64,000 nucleotides of DNA from JAHEJB01 sp041748175. GTDB taxonomy: Bacteria > Bacteroidota > Rhodothermia > Rhodothermales > Rubricoccaceae. Positions 9,598 through 17,620 of this stretch are shown here, one piece after another (the first letter of the stretch is position 1; each line of letters starts with the position of its first letter). The DNA is taken from positions 5,026-69,025 of the forward strand of contig JBGTDU010000083.1 in assembly GCA_041748175.1 (NCBI GenBank), in the 5' to 3' direction. Position numbers and translations under genes: made by a program. The notes below the pieces were generated by a model. That model saw only the letters and a program-made list of their open reading frames with translations. It was not told the origin of the DNA and did not search any database.

Positions 9598-10405
9598 TCA
9601 TGTCGTATTGAACGCCCACGTCGCATTTGCAACGTGCTGCCATTTTCGTGTAAACCAGTCTGGCATACACGCGAAGCCAAGGCCGTCTCGTCGCATGTCT
9701 TCCATCAGCTTGCCGCCTTGGTCGTACGCGATTGTCTGTTGAACCGCGTCGTCCGAATACGTGTAGAAAGAGAAGGAGGTAGATGTGTGATCGCGAAGAC
9801 CCTTGCGGACACAGAATATCCAGGCTGAAAGTGATTCACGTAGGTTGACGATTTCACCGGAAACCGGTTCGTTGCTTCCATCGAAATGTGGGAAGTAATC
9901 ACCACCCAGTACGTACGTTTCCGGGTAGGCCTCCATGAAACCAACGAGGTCCGAGAGCCATCCATCTGACAAGAAAATCATTTCCTCGTGAATCCCGACC
10001 CAATACTCCGAAGAGCAGGTGGCCGCAAAATGATTGTACCACTCATGCTGGGGCCTGCTTTTTCCTTTCAAAAGCTGAATGGGATGGACGTCCATCATTG
10101 ACTCCACAAATTGGATCGAGCCATTGGTGGAGTTATTGTCAGCCAAGACCACCTCGAAGTTGGGGTACTTCACCGTTGCGAACAAGGCGCGCAGGGTTAA
10201 GCTCGAGCGGGTCTCTGTTATGGCTGTTCGTTACATAAACCGTCACGAACGGGGGTTCGGCTGGCAGAGAGGCACCAAGCCCTGGATGATTTTTAGTACC
10301 GATGCGTTTCCGACCAATGGCGAGATGATAATCCAAAATCATTTTCAGTCCACGAAGCCTGTCGGCCACCCCTACTGATAGAAACTGTTTGATCAATTTT
10401 TTCAT
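9598..10405 (-). pseudogene. Frameshifted glycosyltransferase family 2 gene
   Basis: Two frames together encode one GT2 protein. Frame one starts at the ATG at 10405 (MKKLIKQFLSVGVADRLRG) and gives PPFVTVYVTNSHNRDPLEL, the GT-A first strand. It then loses homology. The frame ending at 9598 resumes with TLRALFATVKYPNFEVVLADNNST, the continuation of the same domain, and runs on for about 190 residues. Removing a single A from the coding-strand run GAGCTTAACCCTG, at about 10197-10198, joins them as NRDPLELTLRALFATVKYPNFE. Either the gene is inactivated by a 1-base insertion or the assembly has an error here. The intact protein would be about 268 residues. Confidence 0.75.
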
Positions 10406-10761
10406 TCTACGATCGTCCCCGTTTCCGTCCTTTAGGTCCAAGGCGCTCGAAGGATTGCTCTCTTTCCGTGTCGAGATCGGTAGCGCGAACCAGAACTGCG
10501 GATCGACGCGCAATTTGCCTATCTATCCCAATATTCACGGCACGAAGGTTCGCATGAAACGTATCGATCATGTATGGTCGTTTCAGGTGCATTTCGCTAA
10601 TCCTCAAACCTAGAGCACCATGGGCGGCTTAGGGTTTGTTGTGGCGAACTAGCATTACGGCTCACATGGGATGCGCGTATATCTATCGTCTCAGAAAAAT
10701 CCTGATGCGGACTATCGGAGCAGGCGAGACACGCTTTGATCAAGACGGGATGCAGCAATTC
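10406..10761. other. Gap of about 355 bp with no confident gene
   Basis: No recognisable gene lies here. A short minus-strand frame (10407-10607, TTG start or ATG at 10592) ends with a TAG one base before the ATG of the frameshifted glycosyltransferase; it encodes a basic, Arg-rich peptide unlike any family I know and could be a decayed gene end. No clear hairpin or repeat was seen. Confidence 0.4.
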
Positions 10762-11994
10762 TCAATTAATCATGGCCCGCGCCTGGGAGTAGATATTGAG
10801 CGTGTCACGCGCAACAACGCTCCAATTACGTTTACTCGCCACATGATTCCCAGCTTTCCCTAATTCGTCACTGTAGTCGGGATTTGTCAGCAGCGATACA
10901 AGAACCTCGGCCACTGCGTGAGACGAGCCGTCCGTCAAGATTCCGCCTCCCGCTCCGTCAACAAGCTCGACGAGCGTTGGAATACGTAGTCCAACAACTG
11001 GCTTGGAGAATGCCCATGCCTCCATGTATACGAGCCCGAACGCCTCATTCTCCGATGGCACGCAAACGACATCAGAACCCGCGTAGGCGTCGTCTCTCTC
11101 CTCATCAGTCAAAACACCAACGTCGACAATGCGGCGATCCGCTAGCACTTGCGTGCTGAATTGCTCGGAAGTCTCATGCGGCCCTGCAAGAACAAACATC
11201 GCACTGGGGCAGAACTTCCACACATCGACCGCAGCGTCGAGCAGCAGTTGGTATCCCTTTTCTCTCGTCTTCCTCCCTACAAAGAGGACTGTTGGCCCGT
11301 CTATGGCGTAACGCGAACGAAATCGCTCTCGCGATGCGCGAGAAGATCGATCTGCTCCGTGCATGACGACAGATATCGCCTTGGCCTCCAGTCCGCCATC
11401 AACCAGACGATCCTGTTCATTTCTGGTAAGCGCAATCATCCTGTCGGCGCGCTTGTAGAACTCGAAGTCGTCGGCGCCATCACCCCAAACCCCGGCGTGC
11501 GTATGGGGCGTCACAACGAAAGGAACGGCCATTTCCTTTGCGACGATTGCAGCTGCAAGTCCAAGCGGTTCCTGAGCCGTCCCGCTATAATGAATGATGT
11601 CGCAACCTGCCAGTGAGCTCCTCAGCGTTGCATGATAGGTCCTTTCGCAAATAAATCTGGCCATCCTCGATCCAATTCTATGGAAGCGCATTTTGTATAG
11701 CAAGGGCAGGATGGGACGAGACCATTTCGGCGCCGCTACAATGACTATGCGAATCCCGTTCTCCTCAACAACCCGTGCTTCCTCGAAGGAAACGAATTGC
11801 GCCCTGGAATCCGGAGGCCTTTGGGATGCGAACCGCACAACTACCGTCACATTATGGCCAACCTTTACATATTGCTGAGCAAGATGGCTCAGATACATCT
11901 CCATGCCTCCGATGATCGGTCGGAAAGCCGTGGCCACCAAGCCGATTCGGTGGTTGGCAGAAGACGTTGCCGTTGGGGTTGCGGATGAACTCAT
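10762..11994 (-). CDS. Glycosyltransferase family 4
   Basis: The 410-residue protein begins with a 15-residue Ser/Thr/Ala-rich tail, then RIGLVATAFRPIIGGMEMYLSHLAQQY, the GT4 acceptor-domain start. The donor half shows PTVLFVGRKTREKGYQLLLDA (~residue 235), AMFVLAGPHE, IVDVGVLTDEERDDAYAGSDVVCVPSENEAFGLVYMEAWAFSKPVVGL. E-N-EAFGLVYMEA matches the E-x7-E motif of retaining GT4 enzymes. Its ATG overlaps the TGA of the next upstream epimerase gene by 4 bp, so the two are probably translated together. Donor and acceptor are not predictable. Confidence 0.9.
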   Translation of the reverse strand: MSSSATPTATSSANHRIGLVATAFRPIIGGMEMYLSHLAQQYVKVGHNVTVVVRFASQRPPDSRAQFVSFEEARVVEENGIRIVIVAAPKWSRPILPLLYKMRFHRIGSRMARFICERTYHATLRSSLAGCDIIHYSGTAQEPLGLAAAIVAKEMAVPFVVTPHTHAGVWGDGADDFEFYKRADRMIALTRNEQDRLVDGGLEAKAISVVMHGADRSSRASRERFRSRYAIDGPTVLFVGRKTREKGYQLLLDAAVDVWKFCPSAMFVLAGPHETSEQFSTQVLADRRIVDVGVLTDEERDDAYAGSDVVCVPSENEAFGLVYMEAWAFSKPVVGLRIPTLVELVDGAGGGILTDGSSHAVAEVLVSLLTNPDYSDELGKAGNHVASKRNWSVVARDTLNIYSQARAMIN

Positions 11995-12935
11995 CCAGCT
12001 TCACCGACAGGAATCAAGGACTCGAATCGTAACAGCCGGGTAAGGCCTTCTCGAATCTGAACAGCAGGCTCCATGCCAATGAGATCCCGGAGCTTTGCGA
12101 TCCCGGCTCGCTGATGCAACTTGTCTACAGCACGAACCCGTGCGTTGTCGGAAATAATATGCAGAGGCCGTTGTCGGATACCCGAAATGAACTGAACAAT
12201 TTCCTCCGCCGAATACTCTTCACCTGTACCCACATTAACCACTTCGTGCTTCTCGACCGAAGCGTTAGCAAGCTCGACAAGGAGCTTGGCGGTGTCCTCG
12301 ACATAGATGTAGTCTCGTTTTGTGTGGATATTGCCAAGATGTATGTCGTTGCCTTTACGCATTTCATCTATTATATGAGGAATTAAATGCGGATTCGTCT
12401 CGAAGGGCCCATACGTGTTGAATAGTCTGGCAGAAACACACGCCATCGAAGAGGTACGACCAATATATTCCGCAATATTTTCCGCCATCAACTTCGAGAG
12501 GCCATAAACGTCGGGTGGCTCGACGACCCCATCTTCCCTCAAAACTGAATCAACCCCCGGATAAACCACTCCGCTTGATGCGATGACGGCGTGTCGCGCA
12601 CCTGCATCCGCTGCCGCATGCAGTACGGAATGCGTTCCCTCGACATTGACCCGCAGGGTCTCCTCTGGATGGTCATTGCAGTAGGGTATGTAATGGTGGG
12701 CTGCCAAATGAATTACCACGTCGGGGCGGACATCGGCACATGTCCTCTTGAGGTGGTCCTGATTCAGAATGTCACCTTGAACAAAATTGACCTGCGGTGC
12801 AAACTCCGCAATGTTATCGAGCGTACCCGCGAAGAGATTGTCGAAGACAGTTACCGTCCAGTTTCGACGAAGACACTCGGCTACGACCCATCGTCCGATG
12901 AATCCTGCTCCTCCTGTTATCAGAACGCGCGACAT
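11991..12935 (-). CDS. NAD-dependent epimerase/dehydratase (UDP-sugar epimerase-like SDR)
   Basis: The start is set at the ATG at 12935, giving MSRVLITGGAGFIGRWVV with GAGAGG a few bases upstream; the longer frame from 12974 would overlap the upstream gene. The 314-residue protein is an extended SDR: GGAGFIG for NAD binding, DNLFAGTLDNI, VIHLAAHHYIPYC, ASSGVVYPG and YGLSKLMAEN, which keeps the catalytic Y and K. It ends with the RDYIYVEDTAKLLVEL region of the substrate domain. GalE-like epimerases of this kind interconvert UDP-hexoses or HexNAc/HexA forms. It would provide a nucleotide sugar for the polysaccharide locus. Confidence 0.85.
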   Translation of the reverse strand: MSRVLITGGAGFIGRWVVAECLRRNWTVTVFDNLFAGTLDNIAEFAPQVNFVQGDILNQDHLKRTCADVRPDVVIHLAAHHYIPYCNDHPEETLRVNVEGTHSVLHAAADAGARHAVIASSGVVYPGVDSVLREDGVVEPPDVYGLSKLMAENIAEYIGRTSSMACVSARLFNTYGPFETNPHLIPHIIDEMRKGNDIHLGNIHTKRDYIYVEDTAKLLVELANASVEKHEVVNVGTGEEYSAEEIVQFISGIRQRPLHIISDNARVRAVDKLHQRAGIAKLRDLIGMEPAVQIREGLTRLLRFESLIPVGEAG

Positions 12936-12943
12936 AGAACCTC

Positions 12944-14218
12944 TCAGATCGAGTTTGACAGTTGATGTTCGCACCCAATTGGGGCGTACGGGAGGTCTCC
13001 CGGTCCCTTACGTGCGACGGCAGCGTAGGCCTTCTCGTAGGTTTCTACCAGGGCCTGCTTCGAATACCGCCTCCTGACCAGATCCCTTCCTCTTTCTCCA
13101 AATTCGTGGCGGCGCTTGGGGTCGCAGAGCAACCCCAGAATGGCATCGGCCAGAATCGACGGTTCTTGTTCGACAACTATTCCAGCACCATTCCCTTCGA
13201 TTAGTTCGGCTAGCCCGGGTGCTGTTCCACCGATAACAGGGCGACCGTACGTCCAAGCCTCCAGGTAGACCGCAGGCAATATCTCATGAACCGATGGCAT
13301 GCAGAAAATGTCGCATGCCGCGAGCGCATCCGCTTTTTCTTGTTCGTCAACGCGGCCCAGGTAATGAACTCGATGATCCGTCTTCGCCATCTCTTGAACA
13401 CGTGATTCATTTGCTGGCCCAACGAACACAAATTGGACATCCGGCGACGCCTCCCACACGGCCGGAGCCGCTTCCAATATCGTTGAAACGCCTTTGTAGT
13501 CCATCATCCGGCCTACAAACAAAACGACCGGCGCATCCATCAGGCCATGCTTCGAACGAAACGCCACCGCGTCAGTTTCTGCCGGTAGAAGCGGGACGAC
13601 CCCCGCCACCTGAACTTTACTAGGCGAAACCCCCAGCTCCAGCAGGATGCGACGGTCCGTTTCCAGGAGAGCGAACACGACGTCGCTTCGGTTGTAATGC
13701 CTTATGCTTGCAGCATCGTCTCCGTGTTGACCAGGGTGAACGTACGGATTGCAGATAAATGGGATCCCAAGGTCCGCAGCGGCTTCTTGCGCAGCCCACC
13801 CCAAATAATTGCCCGCAACAGAATGAACGACGTCAAATCCCTTCATAAGAATACGAAGGCGAGAAACGTAAACCGCGCGATAAAACTGGTATCCGAACAA
13901 CTTAAACGAGTGATAGTAGTAGCGCTGAAGCCTTGGCATTGCACGCACTAATATTGGCAATAATCGAACTCGATCTCTCCATGTTGGCGTCAGCGAATGG
14001 ACGTGAACAGAGCCGTCTTCGAAGCTTTCGTGCGAACGCGCCAGCAAACTATCCTCAAGTACGCGCATGCGGTCGGACATCGCTGTGTCCGCGAACGACA
14101 CTGCGCCCACCTCTACGTGATGTCGTTTGGACAGATCCGCGACGACCATTCTTGTCTGCGTTTCGACTCCGCCAACAAAGGGGTGATATCGCTGAGAAAC
14201 AAAGAATATGTTCATCAC
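12944..14218 (-). CDS. Glycosyltransferase family 4
   Basis: The 424-residue protein begins MMNIFFVSQRYHPFVGGVETQTRM, a classic GT4 start with the GG-E motif. The donor half shows APVVLFVGRMMDYKGVSTILEA (~residue 230), VQFVFVGPANESRV, VHYLGRVDEQEKADALAACDIFCMPSVHEILPAVYLEAWTYGRPVIGG. It is closely similar in layout to the GT4 product encoded at 10762-11994, suggesting related roles or a past duplication. Its start overlaps the stop of the sulfotransferase gene by 4 bp. It acts in the cytoplasm on a lipid-linked glycan; the sugar is unknown. Confidence 0.9.
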   Translation of the reverse strand: MMNIFFVSQRYHPFVGGVETQTRMVVADLSKRHHVEVGAVSFADTAMSDRMRVLEDSLLARSHESFEDGSVHVHSLTPTWRDRVRLLPILVRAMPRLQRYYYHSFKLFGYQFYRAVYVSRLRILMKGFDVVHSVAGNYLGWAAQEAAADLGIPFICNPYVHPGQHGDDAASIRHYNRSDVVFALLETDRRILLELGVSPSKVQVAGVVPLLPAETDAVAFRSKHGLMDAPVVLFVGRMMDYKGVSTILEAAPAVWEASPDVQFVFVGPANESRVQEMAKTDHRVHYLGRVDEQEKADALAACDIFCMPSVHEILPAVYLEAWTYGRPVIGGTAPGLAELIEGNGAGIVVEQEPSILADAILGLLCDPKRRHEFGERGRDLVRRRYSKQALVETYEKAYAAVARKGPGDLPYAPIGCEHQLSNSI

Positions 14219-15153
14219 ATTCCTCCAAGCCGAGATCGTCCTGGCCCTGTGAGTTGCCGAGCCGCTCTCTCAACCCACGTCTCGTCCGCCTCATAGCCCA
14301 ACCTTGTCAGGAGATCATCATACGCCACCTGAAAAGCATCAATAACTGTTGGCGTAAAGTGATTGATCCAGTCTCCCGAAACGCCTTTTCTGTAGTGACT
14401 AAACTCGTCTGTATCTCCAGGTTGCCTTCCCGCTGCTATTGACTCGAACCTTTGCCCGTAGACAGTTCCTAGAATCATCTTTCCCGTTGCCTTCATCGGA
14501 CGTCGGGCAAATCGCACTCGTTCGGATCTAGTGGATAGCCTGTTCAGTGTCTCCTTTACAAACACCTTGAACTCGGCCGCGAACTGGGTGGGCTCTGTTT
14601 CTCCGATCAGGCCCAGGAACTTGTAAATCTCCAAGAATCCCTCGTAGGGGCGCTCCGTCAAATCCTCCATACGAACCTCAAGCACATTCGGCTGATTGTA
14701 CTCCCAGTCCGCTATCGAAAGCATTTCCTGCCGTGAGAAGTCGATCTCCAGCTTCAGTCCGTTAGCCAGATTCGACGCCTGCAGTCGTGCCCTATGCTCC
14801 CGGAGGTGGGGCAAGCCGTCTACCGCGTGGCTGTTTCGATGGGAGTAGTAAGCCGAGACAATAATATCGCGTGGATCGCGAATTACATGGAAGCCTCGGT
14901 GATGGGACAATTCTCTGGCTTGCCCCATGTCTGCAGTAATACACGAGACCATCTCCGCTCCTGATGACAGCAGGTATTCGCCGATCTCGTCACGTTCGAA
15001 CACGTGATGATAGTCGGTCAATGGACCCCGCGCCAGCGGCGTCAGCCGATCGAGGACGAGGCGATGCGCCATGCCCGTCTTCCTGCACAGGTCAGCGAGA
15101 ATCTGGGTGATCCACGTAGACGCACATTTATGATGGCCGTAATAAATATGCAT
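14215..15153 (-). CDS. Sulfotransferase domain protein
   Basis: The 312-residue protein has the PAPS-binding features of cytosolic sulfotransferases. The 5'-phosphosulfate loop is GHHKCASTW (residues 6-14), the 3'-phosphate site is HVIRDPRDIIVSAYYSH (RDPRD at 92-96, Ser100), and the late YRKGVSGDWINHF matches the KGxxGDW motif. It should transfer sulfate from PAPS to a hydroxyl or amine, here most plausibly a sugar of the repeat unit or its lipid-linked precursor. Its position among glycosyltransferases and next to the ABC transporter supports a sulfated glycan. PAPS-synthesis genes are not in the window. Confidence 0.88.
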   Translation of the reverse strand: MHIYYGHHKCASTWITQILADLCRKTGMAHRLVLDRLTPLARGPLTDYHHVFERDEIGEYLLSSGAEMVSCITADMGQARELSHHRGFHVIRDPRDIIVSAYYSHRNSHAVDGLPHLREHRARLQASNLANGLKLEIDFSRQEMLSIADWEYNQPNVLEVRMEDLTERPYEGFLEIYKFLGLIGETEPTQFAAEFKVFVKETLNRLSTRSERVRFARRPMKATGKMILGTVYGQRFESIAAGRQPGDTDEFSHYRKGVSGDWINHFTPTVIDAFQVAYDDLLTRLGYEADETWVERAARQLTGPGRSRLGGM

Positions 15154-15178
15154 TGTACTGGTTGATAATGCGTTGCTA

Positions 15179-17065
15179 TTACCCGAGTTGATATTGTAAT
15201 GCGTGATATTTCCACAATTGGCCTTTACTCTCGATCAGATCGGCGTAAGAGCCTAGCTCGAGAATGCGCCCTTTTTCGAGTACCACAAGCTGATCTGCTC
15301 TTTCTATTGTAGATAGACGATGTGCAATCACTATCACAGTCCGCCCTTTCATCAGTTTATCGAGCGACTCTTGAACAAGTTGCTCCGAAACGCTGTCGAG
15401 CGCGCTCGTCGCCTCATCGAGAACCAGTACGTCTGGATTGCGGAGTAACGCTCTAGCAATTGCCATGCGCTGACGCTGCCCACCAGAGAGCCGCGAGCCG
15501 CGCTCTCCGAGCATGGTGTTGAATCCATCGGGCATCTCGCTAATGAATTCGAGTGCGTTCGCTTCTTCTGCAGCCGAACGGACGGCGTCATCCGACACGC
15601 TGTCGAGTCCGTACGCGATGTTGTTTCGAACCGTGTCGTAGAATAAATAGGTGTGCTGGTTTACGAGTGCGATCCTCCTTCTCAAATCTGAAATCTTTAA
15701 GTCTTTGGAATTAACGCCGTCAAACCTAACAATTCCTTTGTCGGGATCGTAGAGGCGAGCAATCAGATCGACCAAGGTGGATTTCCCGGAGCCGGAGGCG
15801 CCAACAATCGCGGTCACTTTCCCTTTCGGGATCTCGAGCGTCAGGTCGTCGAGTACGATCTGGTTTGCACTATATCCGAAAGACACGTTCTGCAATCTGA
15901 TCGCCTCCGTGATGCCCGTAAACGGGAGCTTTCCGTCGGCGAGATATGGCTTATCGTCGGTACGGAGAAGATCGGCAACGCGATCCAGTGCGCCCCGATA
16001 CACGGCCCATTCCGCCCGTGATGTATTGAGACTTTGAACCAGCGGGAGTAGTCGCAATAGAACCACGAGGAAAGCAAGCAGAGCCGCAGTCGACATGACG
16101 CCAGGTATTATGAGAGCTTGAACAGCAAAAACAACCATCGCTATGAGCGTCGTGGCGGCTAGTCCCTGTGAAAGCGGCCCGACGATATCGCTTCGTAGAT
16201 AGGCCCGGACGTTTTGCGCCCGCATCTCTTCGCTAACGGCTCCGAATCGAGCCCTTTCAAACGCCTGCGACCCAAATTCGTTTATCGTGCGAACCCCTCC
16301 GACAATTTCGTTCGTCGTCATTGCAACATTTGCTCGATTTTGAGCGATGACTTGACCACCTCGTTTCAACTTGCGTAGGAGACCGTTGAGCACTATAAAC
16401 AACAGTGCACAGAACGCAAGTGTAAGGAGAGCCAACTGCCATGAAAGCAGGATGATGATGAACACATAGGTGACAAGCATGAGGCCCGACACAACAAACA
16501 TTCGCGCGATGTTGAAGAGGCTTTGCAGTCGATTAATTTCAGTAGTTACGGTGTTTAGGATGTCGCCGCTTCGAGCGCGAGAAAAAAAGCTGACGGCAAC
16601 CGTTTGAACCTGCTCAATCAGTCGCCGTCGCATTCTGTCGATGACATCTTCCACGGTGAGGGTGCTGATCACCGAACCTGCATAGGCTGCAACGACGCGG
16701 AGCCATATGCTACACAGGATCAGTGCCGCCATGCGATATAGGCGAATGAGCACATCCTTGTCGGTGGCGAGAATCGTTGAATCGAACCAGCTCCAGCCCG
16801 TTGCAAGCGGCGTTGAGCTGGGGTTCAACAAGTTGTCCAGAAACGGGACGAGAAGACCGATTCCAACGCCTTCCAAAACAGCAGCGACAGCGGCGAGCGC
16901 GATCGTTGCACTAAACCTAACCCCTTCCTCGGCCAGCAACGATTTCAGAAGAACGATGCTATGATCTCGGCCGGGTGCATACCCCATGTCCGTCACCGCT
17001 CGTCCGTCCGCGGACTTGGTGACGACGCCCTCCGTGCCTGCGTTTTGGCCGTTCGTCACGCTCAT
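15179..17065 (-). CDS. ABC transporter, fused permease-ATPase (MsbA/PglK-like exporter)
   Basis: The 628-residue half-transporter has an N-terminal six-helix exporter domain (residues ~50-345) and a C-terminal ATPase. The ATPase has Walker A GASGSGKS (422-429), the signature LSGGQRQRMAIARALL, Walker B VLVLDEATSALD and the H-loop IAHRLS. Homodimeric proteins of this type flip lipid-linked oligosaccharides (PglK) or lipid A (MsbA). No Wzx-type flippase is visible in the locus, so this gene is a good candidate for that step. It lies between the sulfotransferase gene (25 bp) and the SLBB gene (35 bp) on the same strand. Confidence 0.88.
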   Translation of the reverse strand: MSVTNGQNAGTEGVVTKSADGRAVTDMGYAPGRDHSIVLLKSLLAEEGVRFSATIALAAVAAVLEGVGIGLLVPFLDNLLNPSSTPLATGWSWFDSTILATDKDVLIRLYRMAALILCSIWLRVVAAYAGSVISTLTVEDVIDRMRRRLIEQVQTVAVSFFSRARSGDILNTVTTEINRLQSLFNIARMFVVSGLMLVTYVFIIILLSWQLALLTLAFCALLFIVLNGLLRKLKRGGQVIAQNRANVAMTTNEIVGGVRTINEFGSQAFERARFGAVSEEMRAQNVRAYLRSDIVGPLSQGLAATTLIAMVVFAVQALIIPGVMSTAALLAFLVVLLRLLPLVQSLNTSRAEWAVYRGALDRVADLLRTDDKPYLADGKLPFTGITEAIRLQNVSFGYSANQIVLDDLTLEIPKGKVTAIVGASGSGKSTLVDLIARLYDPDKGIVRFDGVNSKDLKISDLRRRIALVNQHTYLFYDTVRNNIAYGLDSVSDDAVRSAAEEANALEFISEMPDGFNTMLGERGSRLSGGQRQRMAIARALLRNPDVLVLDEATSALDSVSEQLVQESLDKLMKGRTVIVIAHRLSTIERADQLVVLEKGRILELGSYADLIESKGQLWKYHALQYQLG

Positions 17066-17100
17066 CTGTTATTGAGAAATAGTGCGGTGCAGTTTCGTTC

Positions 17101-17607
17101 TTACCTGGTTAGTAGGGCATAGAAGGTTATCGCGAGACCTGCGACGCTGGAAACAATGGAGACTATTTCTCGGAAGCCAACACTCGTCGATTCCGTTATC
17201 TCGATCAGGTTTACGACGACGATATCCCCTTCTTCCAACCTTAGCGAGGCGCTGCCGCTTGTGAGCAGAGACTCCATTGATTCGTCGAATACAAGCGAGC
17301 GCCCCTGGTTGTTAACCCGATACACCAAGACCCGAGCATCTTCCAACGTTTGACTTCCCTCCGTCGTCACCACTGACGGATTTGCGACCGCGAGGAGGTC
17401 CCACAACTGCACACTCTGTTCCACGCGCCACCTCCCCGGCAGAGCAACGGCCCCCGCAACGTAAACAATTTGCGCGGGTTGGCCAGGCCTAACGTACACG
17501 TTTTCCATCGGTCTTTGCCCACCGACGTCTTGAGCAGACACGGGTAACAAGGCCGCAAGAACTGCAAGCAATACTATCGTTGAACCCTGGAACATCTTAG
17601 GGTGCAT
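17101..17607 (-). CDS. Small SLBB-domain protein of polysaccharide export
   Basis: The 168-residue protein starts with a signal peptide (STIVLLAVLAALLPVSAQ, cleavage likely near residue 26). It contains one SLBB-like domain (IVYVAGAVALPGRWRVEQSVQLWDLLAVA, about 47-75) and ends with a hydrophobic segment IVSIVSSVAGLAITFYALL close to the C-terminus. SLBB domains occur in Wza-type outer-membrane export channels, but the N-terminal polysaccharide-export domain of Wza is missing, so this is not a complete Wza. It lies 13 bp after the Wzc-like kinase gene, which supports a role in the export machinery. It may be a periplasmic, C-terminally anchored adaptor. Confidence 0.72.
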   Translation of the reverse strand: MHPKMFQGSTIVLLAVLAALLPVSAQDVGGQRPMENVYVRPGQPAQIVYVAGAVALPGRWRVEQSVQLWDLLAVANPSVVTTEGSQTLEDARVLVYRVNNQGRSLVFDESMESLLTSGSASLRLEEGDIVVVNLIEITESTSVGFREIVSIVSSVAGLAITFYALLTR

Positions 17608-17620
17608 TTTAGGGAGGAGG

